From the NCBI RefSeq assembly GCF_023016065.1, contig NZ_JALKAQ010000003.1, forward strand, positions 62,001 to 126,000: a stretch of 64,000 nt of DNA. The letters are read 5' to 3'. Positions within the stretch are counted from its first letter, which is position 1. The number at the start of each line of letters is the position of its first letter. Made by a program: the position numbers and the translations under genes. The stretch comes from Marinobacter sp. S0848L (GTDB lineage Bacteria > Pseudomonadota > Gammaproteobacteria > Pseudomonadales > Oleiphilaceae). The notes below the pieces were generated by a model, which worked only from the letters and a program-made list of their open reading frames with translations, searched no databases and was not told the origin of the DNA. Positions 37,080-45,529 of the stretch are shown piece by piece.

Positions 37080-38544
37080 TCAGCTTAGAACGTCGTCTTT
37101 CCAGCTGGCACTGCTCTACATGGTGGTGTTTGCCACCTCGGTATTTTTGCTTCTGGCATTTATATACTGGCGCACCGCTGGATTCATGACCGCTCAGACT
37201 GATGAGACGATCGAGGCCGAAATTGCAGGCCTCGCAGAGCAGTACCGCGGGCGAGGCGTTAACGGGTTGATCACCATCATCCGGGAACGCGTCGCTCGTG
37301 ACCCCAACGCTAAAACGGTTTATCTTCTTTCGACCGATGATCTGCTAAAGCTGGCAGGCAACATTGAAGCCTGGCCGGAAGGCAGCCGCACGGCTGAAAG
37401 TGGCTGGATCAACTTTACCCTGGACTCCAGCGTCGGCTGGAAAGGTCCGGAACGATTAGCCCGTGCCCGTATTTTCGATGTGCAGGGCGGTCTTCGGTTG
37501 TTGGTGGGGCGCGATGTTGACGAGCTGACCAGCCTCAAGCGAGTCATCGAAGGCGCAATTAACTGGGGTATGGGCATTACCCTGGCGCTGGCTTTGTTGG
37601 GCGGCTTTTTAATGAGCCGAAGCACCACCCGCCGTATTGAAGTAATCAACAACACCTCTCGCCGTATCATGAACGGCCACCTTTCATTGCGAATACCCAC
37701 TCGCGGTACCGAAGACGATTTTGACCAGCTGGCGGAAAACCTGAACCAGATGCTCGACCGCATCGTGTATCTGATGGAAGGTATCCGGCACGTCTCCGAC
37801 AGCATTGCCCACGATTTGAGAACACCGCTGACACGGCTGCGTAACCAGCTGGAACGAACCCTGATTTCTGTGGATAACGATGAAGCCCGCGAACAGGTTG
37901 GCCGGGCCGTAAGCGAAGCAGACCAACTGCTGGCGACGTTTAATGCGCTGTTACGGATTGCTCGACTGGAAACCCGCGGTAACACGGCCGACATGAAAGT
38001 GATCTCGCTGGACGAGCTCGTGGGTGATGCCTGCGAACTCTACGAAGCATTGGCCGAAGACAAAGATCAGCAATTCAAGCAGGTGATGGAACCCAAGGTT
38101 ATGATCGAGGGTGACCGGGATCTGCTGTTCCAGATGGTCAGTAACCTGATCGACAACGCGATCAAGTACACGCCGGAGCATGGCGGCATTGTGGTGGTGG
38201 TTCGTAAAGAGGGAGCCAGCGCCATTTTCGAAGTGCAGGACTCCGGCATTGGTATTCCGGATGATGAAAAAGATCAGGTGTTTCAGCGCTTTTACCGGGT
38301 TGGCAAAAGTCGTTCATTGCCGGGCAATGGCTTGGGCCTTAGCCTGGTCAGCGCAGTGGCAGAGATTCACCAAGGGGAAATCCTGTTGAGTGACAGTCAC
38401 CCGGGAGCGGAGATGCCGGGGCTCACGGTTGCGGTGAAAATGCCAGCATTTACCGGGGTAAGAAAGCGTATTAAAACGGCTCAGGTGGAGCAGCTTCCCG
38501 ACGGTGCGGATGAGGCGCGCTCATCCGCCAACAGTCAGGCCTGA
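37066..38544 (+). CDS. Sensor histidine kinase
   Basis: 492-residue membrane kinase, partner of the preceding regulator. An N-terminal helix (about 14-35) and a second near 170-190 flank a periplasmic domain of about 130 residues. A HAMP linker follows, then the phosphorylated His in SIAHDLRTPLTRLRNQLE. The ATPase domain has DNAIKYTPE, DSGIGIPDDEKDQVFQRFYR and GNGLGLSLV. The start is uncertain: GTG 37066 (MKLLSQLRTSSFQLALLY-like) is typical for the family, while GTG 37048 is an in-frame alternative. Either overlaps the regulator gene, so translation is coupled. Confidence 0.9.
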   Translation: MKLLSQLRTSSFQLALLYMVVFATSVFLLLAFIYWRTAGFMTAQTDETIEAEIAGLAEQYRGRGVNGLITIIRERVARDPNAKTVYLLSTDDLLKLAGNIEAWPEGSRTAESGWINFTLDSSVGWKGPERLARARIFDVQGGLRLLVGRDVDELTSLKRVIEGAINWGMGITLALALLGGFLMSRSTTRRIEVINNTSRRIMNGHLSLRIPTRGTEDDFDQLAENLNQMLDRIVYLMEGIRHVSDSIAHDLRTPLTRLRNQLERTLISVDNDEAREQVGRAVSEADQLLATFNALLRIARLETRGNTADMKVISLDELVGDACELYEALAEDKDQQFKQVMEPKVMIEGDRDLLFQMVSNLIDNAIKYTPEHGGIVVVVRKEGASAIFEVQDSGIGIPDDEKDQVFQRFYRVGKSRSLPGNGLGLSLVSAVAEIHQGEILLSDSHPGAEMPGLTVAVKMPAFTGVRKRIKTAQVEQLPDGADEARSSANSQA

Positions 38545-38546
38545 TC

Positions 38547-38795
38547 TCAGTGGCTGGCGCGGAAACGGTTAACTTGCGCCATTAAAGGACTGAGCAACGC
38601 TTCGAACTGAGCGCGGCGGTGATCCACTTTTACCTGCAGGCTGTCCCATTCACCCTCCAGATGCTTTTGCTCAGCCATCATGAACGCCGCAATGTTGTGT
38701 CGGTTTACCTTGTTGGTAACGCCCAGTTCGTCCAGTTTAAAGCCGATGCTATCGACGCCTTCCAGCGCCAGATTCAGAATCTTTTGAGTGTTCAT
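38547..38795 (-). CDS. Small protein of unknown function
   Basis: 82 residues starting at ATG 38795 with GGAG upstream. The sequence (MNTQKILNLALEGVDSIGFK, HNIAAFMMAEQKHLEGEW) looks all-helical and soluble, with no signal peptide or membrane segment. I do not recognise a family. It converges on the kinase gene, with only two bases between the two stop codons. Confidence 0.65.
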   Translation of the reverse strand: MNTQKILNLALEGVDSIGFKLDELGVTNKVNRHNIAAFMMAEQKHLEGEWDSLQVKVDHRRAQFEALLSPLMAQVNRFRASH

Positions 38796-38939
38796 GGTGT
38801 GTCTCCACAAAATGGTGAGTAAGGGCTAGTGAGGGGAAAATTAGCGATAGTGTCTAGAGTGCGCAACCTAATTTTTCGATGCACGAGCTTGTGGGCTCTT
38901 GCCAAAAGGTAATGCAGTGGCCACCGCCGGGTAATGGTC

Positions 38940-39046
38940 AAACTGCATAATGGATAGTGTAGATGAAGAAGCTGGCCCAACAAGGTTGCTTCTTCCTCCA
39001 GCACAGCGCTAGCCTTATACCCCGTGATCCACGGGGTTTTTTTATG
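38940..39046 (+). ncRNA. Candidate small RNA or greB leader ending at an intrinsic terminator
   Basis: A strong plus-strand terminator (39021-39046: ACCCCGTG, three-base loop, CACGGGGT, then a run of T) lies 39 bases before greB. No plus-strand gene directly precedes it. Just upstream GAAGAAGC and GCTTCTTC form another perfect stem (38963-38998 region). The 5' end given here is arbitrary because I could not find a confident promoter. The arrangement resembles the greA leader of Escherichia coli, where the terminated leader makes the GraL RNA. Confidence 0.4.
39021..39046 (+). terminator. Intrinsic terminator in the greB leader region
   Basis: An 8-base GC-rich stem (ACCCCGTG with CACGGGGT) has a 3-base loop and is followed by TTTTTTT. 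It is a textbook intrinsic terminator on the plus strand. Confidence 0.85.
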
Positions 39047-39084
39047 CCCTCACATTCTTCAGTCAGGTTGAGCGCAAACGTATC

Positions 39085-39597
39085 ATGGTAAAACCCACAT
39101 CTTCCGGACATCCGCCCCGCTACATTACTCCGGAGGGAGAGCAGACGCTGCGAGAAGAGCTTCAGTACCTGTGGAAAATCAAGCGACCCGAGGTCACCCA
39201 GGCCGTGCGCGAAGCGGCCGCTCAAGGCGATCGCTCTGAAAATGCGGAATACATCTACGGCAAGAAACAATTACGAGAGATTGATCGCCGGGTGCGCTTT
39301 CTCAGTAAACGGCTGGATGAGCTGACGGTCGTAGACCGGCTGCCGGACGACCAGACCCGCGTGTATTTCGGGGCTTGGGTAACGGTCGAGGACGAAGACG
39401 GCGAGGAGCAAACCTATCGTTTGGTAGGGGCGGACGAGTTTGATCTGACCAAAGGTTATTTGAGTATCAATGCACCGCTGGCGAGAGCGTTGATTGGAAA
39501 ACACCTGGACGACGAAGTCTCGGTGAAAACACCCGATGCCTGGAAAAACGTTGTTATTACAGGCATTCGGTATAACGCCAACGCGCCCGGCGAGTGA
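39085..39597 (+). CDS. greB: Transcript cleavage factor GreB
   Basis: Rescues backtracked RNA polymerase by stimulating cleavage of the nascent RNA. The 170 residues have the N-terminal coiled coil (GEQTLREELQYLWKIKRPEV) with tip acidic residues in GDRSENAEYIYGKKQLREID. The C-terminal globular domain has VYFGAWVTVEDEDGEEQ and SPMARAL-like INAPLARALIGK. YLW and the FFGAWV-like segment point to GreB rather than GreA. The ribosome-binding site is weak, and a terminator lies 39 bases upstream. Confidence 0.95.
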   Translation: MVKPTSSGHPPRYITPEGEQTLREELQYLWKIKRPEVTQAVREAAAQGDRSENAEYIYGKKQLREIDRRVRFLSKRLDELTVVDRLPDDQTRVYFGAWVTVEDEDGEEQTYRLVGADEFDLTKGYLSINAPLARALIGKHLDDEVSVKTPDAWKNVVITGIRYNANAPGE

Positions 39598-39713
39598 GAG
39601 CTGTCACAAAATCGTCTAATTGGTGAGCGAATTGTCAATTTTGACGATACACTGATCAAAAAATTGTCACTCCAATGTCCAGTGGGGTGTACGGTCTGAT
39701 CAGGACGATTGCC

Positions 39714-40187
39714 ATGAATGCCGCTAACTACACCATCGAAAAAACGTCAGGCCACGGCTTTTGGAGAGCGTGCATCGGATTGATGCTAGGAATTGGGCTG
39801 TCATTGCCGGCTTATGGTCAGGCACCAGCCAGTGATACCGATGCCCCGGTGTTTGAATACGAAGAGCGCTCCACCATCGATACCATCCCTTTCCGCTCAA
39901 TGGATGAAGAGGTGTTGGCGAATACCGTTATAGAGGGCGGGCTCGCTGCGCCTGCAGCGGGCGTACCGGTACAGGCAGGAAAAGACGCAGACTTTTATCT
40001 TGATCCCTTGGCTCTTCAGCCCAGGGACGAGCGGACCGATCTGGGGCGTTCAGAAATCCCTGTGGATATCCGTTTCGCAAACCCGAAAGTGGTGCCGGGG
40101 CAGACACACAGCAACAACTACGTGATCCGCCCGCCTCAGAACCGAACCTACGACGCGCTGAATGTGAACATGACCGAGCGGCCGTAA
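39714..40187 (+). CDS. Periplasmic protein of unknown function
   Basis: 157 residues from ATG 39714 (AGGACG upstream). An in-frame ATG at 39675 would add 13 residues. A signal peptide is likely (SGHGFWRACIGLMLGIGLSL, cleavage after AYGQA). The mature part is acidic and Pro-rich, with no domain I recognise, and ends in PPQNRTYDALNVNMTERP. It is alone on the plus strand between greB and a converging minus-strand gene. Confidence 0.6.
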   Translation: MNAANYTIEKTSGHGFWRACIGLMLGIGLSLPAYGQAPASDTDAPVFEYEERSTIDTIPFRSMDEEVLANTVIEGGLAAPAAGVPVQAGKDADFYLDPLALQPRDERTDLGRSEIPVDIRFANPKVVPGQTHSNNYVIRPPQNRTYDALNVNMTERP

Positions 40188-40199
40188 CCGCCCGTTGGC

Positions 40200-40511
40200 T
40201 CAGGCCGCAGCGCTGTCTTGTTGCTCCGGCTTGCTCAGTACGTCGTCGTAGAAAAACTCGAGCGCTTGTCTGGCCTGGTTGAGCCGGGCCCGGGACACTC
40301 TCAACTGTTCGTTCAGGTACGCAAAAAAATGCGCCTGATCGTCGTCGGACAAGGTGCCGGGGTCTTTCAGATCGTGAAACAGCACGTAACGGCTGATCCA
40401 GTGCAGATAGGTCTGTTCTGCCCGCTGGTTGAGTTCGCGTTTGTGAATAGCAGCTTGAACAAGGTTCACCAAGCCGGGGCGTGACTGCTCCAGCGCTCCA
40501 GTAATATCCAT
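40200..40511 (-). CDS. Stand-alone integrase core-binding (SAM-like) domain protein
   Basis: 103 residues that match only the N-terminal DNA-binding domain of tyrosine integrases, especially integron integrases (RAEQTYLHWISRYVLFHDL, LNEQLRVSRARLNQARQALE). No catalytic domain (Arg-His-Arg-Tyr) follows: the frame stops and the next gene is on the other strand. It may be a remnant of a mobile element or a re-used DNA-binding protein. Start ATG 40511 has GGAAG somewhat far upstream. Confidence 0.75.
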   Translation of the reverse strand: MDITGALEQSRPGLVNLVQAAIHKRELNQRAEQTYLHWISRYVLFHDLKDPGTLSDDDQAHFFAYLNEQLRVSRARLNQARQALEFFYDDVLSKPEQQDSAAA

Positions 40512-40622
40512 GTGTAAGGTCTTCCGAATGACTTGTTGTTCTTATGGTGCGCGCATCATATGACAAACGTTTGAAAGGCGCAAAGATGGAGCGGAAGAGA
40601 AACGTTGTGGAACGTGGATGCA

Positions 40623-40644
40623 GCCGCCGGTAATGGCCAGCGGC
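40623..40644 (-). terminator. Weak hairpin after the acyl-CoA-binding protein gene
   Basis: GCCGCCGG and CCAGCGGC can form an 8-base stem with one G-U pair and a 6-base loop, 16 bases after the minus-strand stop. There is no T-tract. Confidence 0.3.
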
Positions 40645-40659
40645 TACGACTGCAACGGT

Positions 40660-40920
40660 TTACTTCAGTGATTCGAGCTTATCGATGTACTGCTGCATGG
40701 CTTCTTCGCTGGAAGTACCTTTCAGCTTATCCCAAGCGTCGTACTTGGCGCGGCCAACGAAATCCATCATGCCGGGACGCTTTCCTGAAACATCACCTTC
40801 GGTGGCTTGCTTGTACAGGGCGTAGAATTCCAGCTTCAGTTCGTTGGATGGTTGAAAATCGCCTTCGGCTGTCTGGATGTAGTTTACTGACTCTTCAAAC
40901 TTGGCTTTCAGGTCACTCAT
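40660..40920 (-). CDS. Acyl-CoA-binding protein
   Basis: 86-residue four-helix ACBP that binds medium and long acyl-CoA esters in the cytoplasm. Typical features are FEESVNYIQTAEGDFQPSNE, LKLEFYALYKQATEGDV, GMMDFVGRAKYDAWDKLKG and SSEEAMQQYIDKLE. Tyr and Lys residues of the ligand pocket are present. AAGGA lies nine bases upstream of the start. It faces away from the T6SS cluster and shares the 271-base gap with tssB. Confidence 0.95.
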   Translation of the reverse strand: MSDLKAKFEESVNYIQTAEGDFQPSNELKLEFYALYKQATEGDVSGKRPGMMDFVGRAKYDAWDKLKGTSSEEAMQQYIDKLESLK

Positions 40921-41098
40921 CGTTGTGGTCCTTGGTGTGAATGGTTGCTTCCTATAAAGGTCAGCGAAGTATAGCTTTGGGTGCGGGGCTCGTCATTGAC
41001 TAAAAGAGCGCTCTACTTGGCATTACGGCAATCTGGCAAAAGTTTGCCCGAGTGCTCATTTTGAGCCAATTATGGCCAAAGGCTTATTGAGATAGACC

Positions 41099-41112
41099 GT
41101 ACACAGGTGTAC
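41099..41112. promoter_or_regulatory. Inverted repeat upstream of tssB
   Basis: GTACAC and GTGTAC flank two central bases, about 80-93 bases before the tssB start. It could be an operator for a dimeric regulator of the T6SS operon. No regulator can be named. Confidence 0.3.
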
Positions 41113-41128
41113 AGTTTCGCCTGTTGTT

Positions 41129-41141
41129 TGCCAGGATGGCA
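41129..41141 (+). promoter_or_regulatory. GGA-loop hairpin in the tssB leader
   Basis: TGCC-AGGAT-GGCA forms a small hairpin presenting AGGA in its loop, about 50 bases before the tssB start. CsrA/RsmA proteins bind GGA in hairpin loops and repress T6SS genes in Pseudomonas, so this is a candidate site. Confidence 0.3.
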
Positions 41142-41191
41142 GGCACAAAGGAATGAAATACGCTGCAAATGAATTGCACAGGGAGCAAGTC

Positions 41192-41689
41192 ATGTCTGGT
41201 AAAGATGGTTCTGTCGCGCCGAAAGAGCGCATTAATATCAAGTATGTCCCCGCCACCGGCGATCAGCAGGCTGAAACCGAACTGCCGCTGAAGATGTTTG
41301 TGGTCGGCGATTTCAAGGGCCATGCTGAAGAAACCCCCATTGAAGACCGTAAAGCCATTTCTGTGGATAAGAACAACTTCCGTTCTGTCATGAAGGAAGC
41401 TGGCCTTACGCTCTCAACCTCCGTATCTAACAAGCTCGAAGACGGCGCTGATGACCTTCCGGTGAATCTGCAGATCGAAAGTCTGGAAGACTTTTCGCCT
41501 GACAGTATTGCCCGCCAGGTTCCGGAGCTGAAAAAGCTGATCGAACTGCGCGAAGCGCTTGTGGCCCTCAAAGGTCCCCTCGGCAATGTGCCGTCCTTCC
41601 GCTCCAAGCTTCAGGAGCTGCTGGACGACGAACGCGCACGGGAATCGCTGCTGGCGGAACTGGAACTGGCAACCGAAAACGACGAATAA
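41192..41689 (+). CDS. tssB: T6SS contractile sheath small subunit TssB (VipA)
   Basis: Forms the contractile tail sheath with TssC. The 165 residues begin MSGKDGSVAPKERINIKYVP and contain ELPLKMFVVGDFKG, DDLPVNLQIESLEDFSPDSI and the coiled C-terminal end. I chose ATG 41192 behind GGGAG; a frame open from 41153 lacks a proper site. It is the first gene of the plus-strand T6SS series. Confidence 0.95.
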   Translation: MSGKDGSVAPKERINIKYVPATGDQQAETELPLKMFVVGDFKGHAEETPIEDRKAISVDKNNFRSVMKEAGLTLSTSVSNKLEDGADDLPVNLQIESLEDFSPDSIARQVPELKKLIELREALVALKGPLGNVPSFRSKLQELLDDERARESLLAELELATENDE

Positions 41690-41752
41690 GCGCGTTTCTG
41701 GCACCGGTTACACCCAACACCAATTATCAATTACGTACTGAAGGGATGTGGT

Positions 41753-43234
41753 ATGTCTGATACTGCTGTGCAGCAATCTGCTGCCTCCGAATCCGTGGCA
41801 GAGGGCTCTCTGCTTGACCAGGTTATGGCCAACAGCCGCATGGCACCGGCTGACGAAGGTTACGATGTCGCACGCAAAGGCGTTGCAACGTTTATTGCCA
41901 ACCTGCTAAAAAGCGACGAAAAAGGCCAGCCGGTCAACAAAGCTCTGGTAGACCAGATGGTGGTAGAGCTGGACCGCAAGATCAGCGCGCAGATGGATGA
42001 AGTTCTGCACGCCCCCAAACTGCAGGAGCTGGAATCTTCCTGGCGCGGCCTGAAACTGATGGTCGACCGCACCGAATTCCGTGAAAACATCAAAGTAGAC
42101 ATCCTGCACGCCACCAAGCAGGAACTGCTGGAAGACTTCGAATTTGCTCCAGACGTGACCCAGACCGGTTTTTACCAGCACGTATACTCGGCCGAATACG
42201 GCCAGTTTGGTGGTGAACCTGTTGGCGCTATCGTGGGTAACTACGCCTTCAGCCCCTCTACGCCCGACATGAAGCTGCTGCAGTATGTGTCGTCCGTGGG
42301 CGCGATGGCTCACGCACCGTTCCTGTCTTCCGTGGCTCCGTCGTTCTTTGGCGTGGACAGCTACCAGGAGCTGCCGGCCATCAAGGAACTGAGCGCTGTA
42401 TTCGAAGGCCCGAAATACGCCAAGTGGCGTTCCCTGCGTGAATCCGAAGACGCTCGTTATCTGGGCCTGACTGCGCCGCGCTTCTTGTTGCGTACACCCT
42501 ATGACCCCACGGAAAACCCGGTGCGCAGCTTTAACTACAAAGAAAACGTATCCGGCGATCACGAGCACTACCTGTGGGGCAATACTGCCTACCTGTTGGG
42601 CACCCGTTTGACCGACAGCTTCGCCAAATACCGCTGGTGCCCGAACATCATCGGCCCCCAAAGCGGCGGCGCGGTGGACGACTTGCCGGTGCATACCTTC
42701 GAGTCTTTCGGCCAGTTGGAAGCGAAGATTCCGACTGAAGTGTTGATCACCGACCGTCGTGAATACGAACTGGCTGAAGAAGGTTTCATCGCCCTGACCA
42801 TGCGTAAGGGCAGTGACAATGCCGCCTTCTTCTCTGCCAACTCAGTGCAGAAGCCCAAGCAGTTCCCGAACACCAAGGAAGGCAAAGAAGCGGAAACCAA
42901 CTACAAGTTGGGCACCCAGCTGCCTTACATGATGATCGTGAACCGATTGGCACACTACATCAAAGTGCTGCAGCGTGAACAGATCGGTTCCTGGAAAGAA
43001 CGTCAGGATCTGGAGCGCGAGCTGAACACCTGGATTCGCCAGTACGTAGCCGATCAGGAAAATCCACCGGCGGAAGTTCGCAGCCGTCGCCCACTGCGCG
43101 CCGCGCAGGTTGTGGTGTCGGATGTTGAGGGCGATCCGGGCTGGTACCAGATCTCCTTGGCGGTACGCCCGCACTTTAAGTATATGGGCGCGAACTTCGA
43201 GCTTTCGCTGGTTGGTCGACTGGACAAGGATTAA
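41753..43234 (+). CDS. tssC: T6SS contractile sheath large subunit TssC (VipB)
   Basis: 493-residue large sheath protein. Recognisable are LESSWRGLKLMVDRTEFREN, FGGEPVGAIVGNYAFSPSTP, FLSSVAPSFFGVDSYQEL, FNYKENVSGDHEHYLWGNTA and the C-terminal PGWYQISLAVRPHFKYMGAN. The protein is full length. It follows tssB by 63 bases and is followed by tssE after three bases. Confidence 0.97.
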   Translation: MSDTAVQQSAASESVAEGSLLDQVMANSRMAPADEGYDVARKGVATFIANLLKSDEKGQPVNKALVDQMVVELDRKISAQMDEVLHAPKLQELESSWRGLKLMVDRTEFRENIKVDILHATKQELLEDFEFAPDVTQTGFYQHVYSAEYGQFGGEPVGAIVGNYAFSPSTPDMKLLQYVSSVGAMAHAPFLSSVAPSFFGVDSYQELPAIKELSAVFEGPKYAKWRSLRESEDARYLGLTAPRFLLRTPYDPTENPVRSFNYKENVSGDHEHYLWGNTAYLLGTRLTDSFAKYRWCPNIIGPQSGGAVDDLPVHTFESFGQLEAKIPTEVLITDRREYELAEEGFIALTMRKGSDNAAFFSANSVQKPKQFPNTKEGKEAETNYKLGTQLPYMMIVNRLAHYIKVLQREQIGSWKERQDLERELNTWIRQYVADQENPPAEVRSRRPLRAAQVVVSDVEGDPGWYQISLAVRPHFKYMGANFELSLVGRLDKD

Positions 43235-43237
43235 TCC

Positions 43238-43675
43238 GTGTTCGGCGACACAGCCACTGACGGCGTTCGCAACACCGGCAGTCTGTTCGAAAGGCTTGAA
43301 CAGGCTGCCGCCCCCGCAGGGCAGGGCATGGGAGAAGTGACCCATGTGGTGGAATCCATCAAGCGCCACTTGGTGCGTTTGCTAAACGCCCACCCTGGCA
43401 ACAGCGCAAGCGTTCCGGACCTGGGCTTGCTGGATTTCAACGACGCCACCTTGGGTACGCACGATCTGAGTATCCAGATTCGCGGGGCGATCCGTCAGTG
43501 TATCGAGAAGTTTGAGCCCAGAGTGAAACGGGTGGACGTGGTGGCGTTGCCGCCGGGCCCAAACCCGTTGCAGTTGAAGTTTCAGGTCACGGTTTATCTG
43601 AGCGTCACGGGAAGTGATGACAGAACCACGATCGATCTGGTGTTGGATGAAAAGCGGTACTACCGGATAGCATAA
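43238..43675 (+). CDS. tssE: T6SS baseplate protein TssE (gp25-like)
   Basis: 145-residue baseplate subunit related to phage T4 gp25, starting at GTG 43238 with AAGGA nine bases upstream at the end of tssC. Features include SLFERLEQAAAP, ESIKRHLVRLLNAHPGNSAS, PDLGLLDFNDAT and the C-terminal IEKFEPRVKRVDVV. It nucleates sheath assembly on the baseplate. Confidence 0.94.
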   Translation: MFGDTATDGVRNTGSLFERLEQAAAPAGQGMGEVTHVVESIKRHLVRLLNAHPGNSASVPDLGLLDFNDATLGTHDLSIQIRGAIRQCIEKFEPRVKRVDVVALPPGPNPLQLKFQVTVYLSVTGSDDRTTIDLVLDEKRYYRIA

Positions 43676-43756
43676 ATCCGAGTGGTTAAAGGCAAGGATG
43701 AGAGCGGTTGGATAGCCCCCCTACTAACCGCTCGGAGCCAGACTGGTGCAGTATTT

Positions 43757-45529
43757 ATGAAGTTGAATCGGTTCTACAGGGATGAGTTGAGCTTTTTGCG
43801 GTTGCAAGGCAGGGAATTTGCCGATGCACACCCGCAGCTCACCCGATTTTTATCCGAACAAAGCACCGACCCAGACGTAGAGCGCCTTCTGGAAGGCTTT
43901 GCCTTCCTGACCGGCAAGCTGCGCGAAAAAGTGGAAGACGAATTCCCGGAGCTGACGCACTCATTGCTCAACATGCTCTGGCCTAACTACCTGCGGCCCG
44001 TGCCCAGCTGCACCATCATGCGCTTCGACCCCCAGCTACATGCGATCAGCGAACGCCAACGGGTGGAACGCCATACCGAAATCAAAAGCCGACCCGTGGG
44101 TGAAAGCACCCGTCAAACCCAGTGCCGTTTCCGTACTTGCCGGGCTGTGGATATCTTTCCCGTCAGCGTGGCAGAAGCCCACGCCGAGCATTCCCGCGAA
44201 GTGTCTTCAGTGTCGGTCGATCTGGCCCTGCACACCGACCAGCCACTGAACCAACTGGGCATGGACAGCCTGCGTTTTTATCTGGGGGGCGACAACCACA
44301 CCGCGGAAACTCTGTACCTGTGGCTGAATCACTATCTCAGCCGTATGGAGCTAGTTGTGGGCGACAGCGTATACAGCCTGCCCACATCGTTACTCAAACC
44401 GGTCGGCTTTGCGGCAGATGAAGCCATGCTGCCGTATCCGAAAAATGCTTACTCCGGCTACCGGATTATTCAGGAGTACCTGAGCTTCCCCGAGGCGTTT
44501 CGGTTTATCGATGTCGCCGGATTGAAGCAGCGCCTACCCGGAGTTCAGGCCGACGAGATCAGCCTGCGCTTCCACTTTAGCCGTATCTTGCCGCCGGACA
44601 CCCGAGTCACCCGGGATTCCCTGCAGCTGTATTGCACGCCAGCGGTGAATTTGTTCAGCCACGAAGGCGAACCGGTGGATTTGAACGGTCGTGAAACCGA
44701 GTACCGGATTTCGCCGTCCAGCCGCTGCCCCGAGCACTACGAAGTGTTCAGCATCGAACAAGTTGAAGGCTGGCTGGAAGGTCGCTCGGGCCGGGGCGAA
44801 CCTCGTTTATACACGGCGTTTGAGAGCTTTCAGCATGAAGTGGAACGGGACCGTGGCCGCACCGCGTTGTATTACCGCGTGCGCACCCGCGAAAGCGTTC
44901 GGGGCGATGGCTTTGATCACTACATCTCCTTCGTGCGCGCCGACGAATCCGACTGCCTGAATCGCCAGGAAGCGGTTTCGTTAACGCTTACCTGCACCAA
45001 CCGGCAACTGCCGCAACAGCTGGCGGTGGGTGAGATCTGCATGGCCACCGAAACCACACCGGCCTTCGCTTCGTTCAGCAACATTACCCGGCCCACCGCC
45101 ACTCTGCGACCCACGTTGGATGGCAGTTTGTTATGGACGCTGATTTCCAACTTGTCTCTGAACTACCTGTCGATGCTCGATGTGGATGCCTTGCGCACCG
45201 TGCTGCGGGTATACGACTTTCGGGCACTGGTAGATCGCCAGGCTGAGCGGGTGTCTCAGAAGCGGCTGGCGGGCATCAGCGACATCAGCACGCAACCGGT
45301 AGACCGGATGGTGCGTGGTTTGCCGGTGCGGGGTATCCGGTCAGTGCTAAAACTCGACCAACAGAATTTCGCCAGTGAAGGCGATTTGTACCTGTTTGGC
45401 ACGGTGTTGAGCCAGTTCTTTGCGCTCTACGCCAGCATTAACGCCTTTCACCAGCTGGAAGTGGTGAATACAGAGAATCAGGAACGGTACACATGGACGT
45501 TACAGCAAGGTCAGCAGCCGCTGATGTAG
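43757..45529 (+). CDS. tssF: T6SS baseplate protein TssF
   Basis: 590-residue wedge protein of the baseplate. I chose ATG 43757 because MKLNRFYRDELSFLRLQGRE is the characteristic start. The open frame begins 75 bases earlier with unrelated sequence. Other family features are LTRFLSEQSTDPDVERLLEG, NMLWPNYLRPVPSCTIMRF and the C-terminal LYLFGTVLSQFFALYASINA. The ribosome-binding site is weak. The tssG start lies within its end by 37 bases, so production of the two wedge partners is coupled. Confidence 0.94.
   Translation: MKLNRFYRDELSFLRLQGREFADAHPQLTRFLSEQSTDPDVERLLEGFAFLTGKLREKVEDEFPELTHSLLNMLWPNYLRPVPSCTIMRFDPQLHAISERQRVERHTEIKSRPVGESTRQTQCRFRTCRAVDIFPVSVAEAHAEHSREVSSVSVDLALHTDQPLNQLGMDSLRFYLGGDNHTAETLYLWLNHYLSRMELVVGDSVYSLPTSLLKPVGFAADEAMLPYPKNAYSGYRIIQEYLSFPEAFRFIDVAGLKQRLPGVQADEISLRFHFSRILPPDTRVTRDSLQLYCTPAVNLFSHEGEPVDLNGRETEYRISPSSRCPEHYEVFSIEQVEGWLEGRSGRGEPRLYTAFESFQHEVERDRGRTALYYRVRTRESVRGDGFDHYISFVRADESDCLNRQEAVSLTLTCTNRQLPQQLAVGEICMATETTPAFASFSNITRPTATLRPTLDGSLLWTLISNLSLNYLSMLDVDALRTVLRVYDFRALVDRQAERVSQKRLAGISDISTQPVDRMVRGLPVRGIRSVLKLDQQNFASEGDLYLFGTVLSQFFALYASINAFHQLEVVNTENQERYTWTLQQGQQPLM

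Noticed and set aside
41034-41047. Sigma-54-like motif TGGCAAAAGTTTGC upstream of tssB
   Set aside because: The distance between GG and GC is nine bases instead of the strict ten, so it should not work as a sigma-54 promoter.
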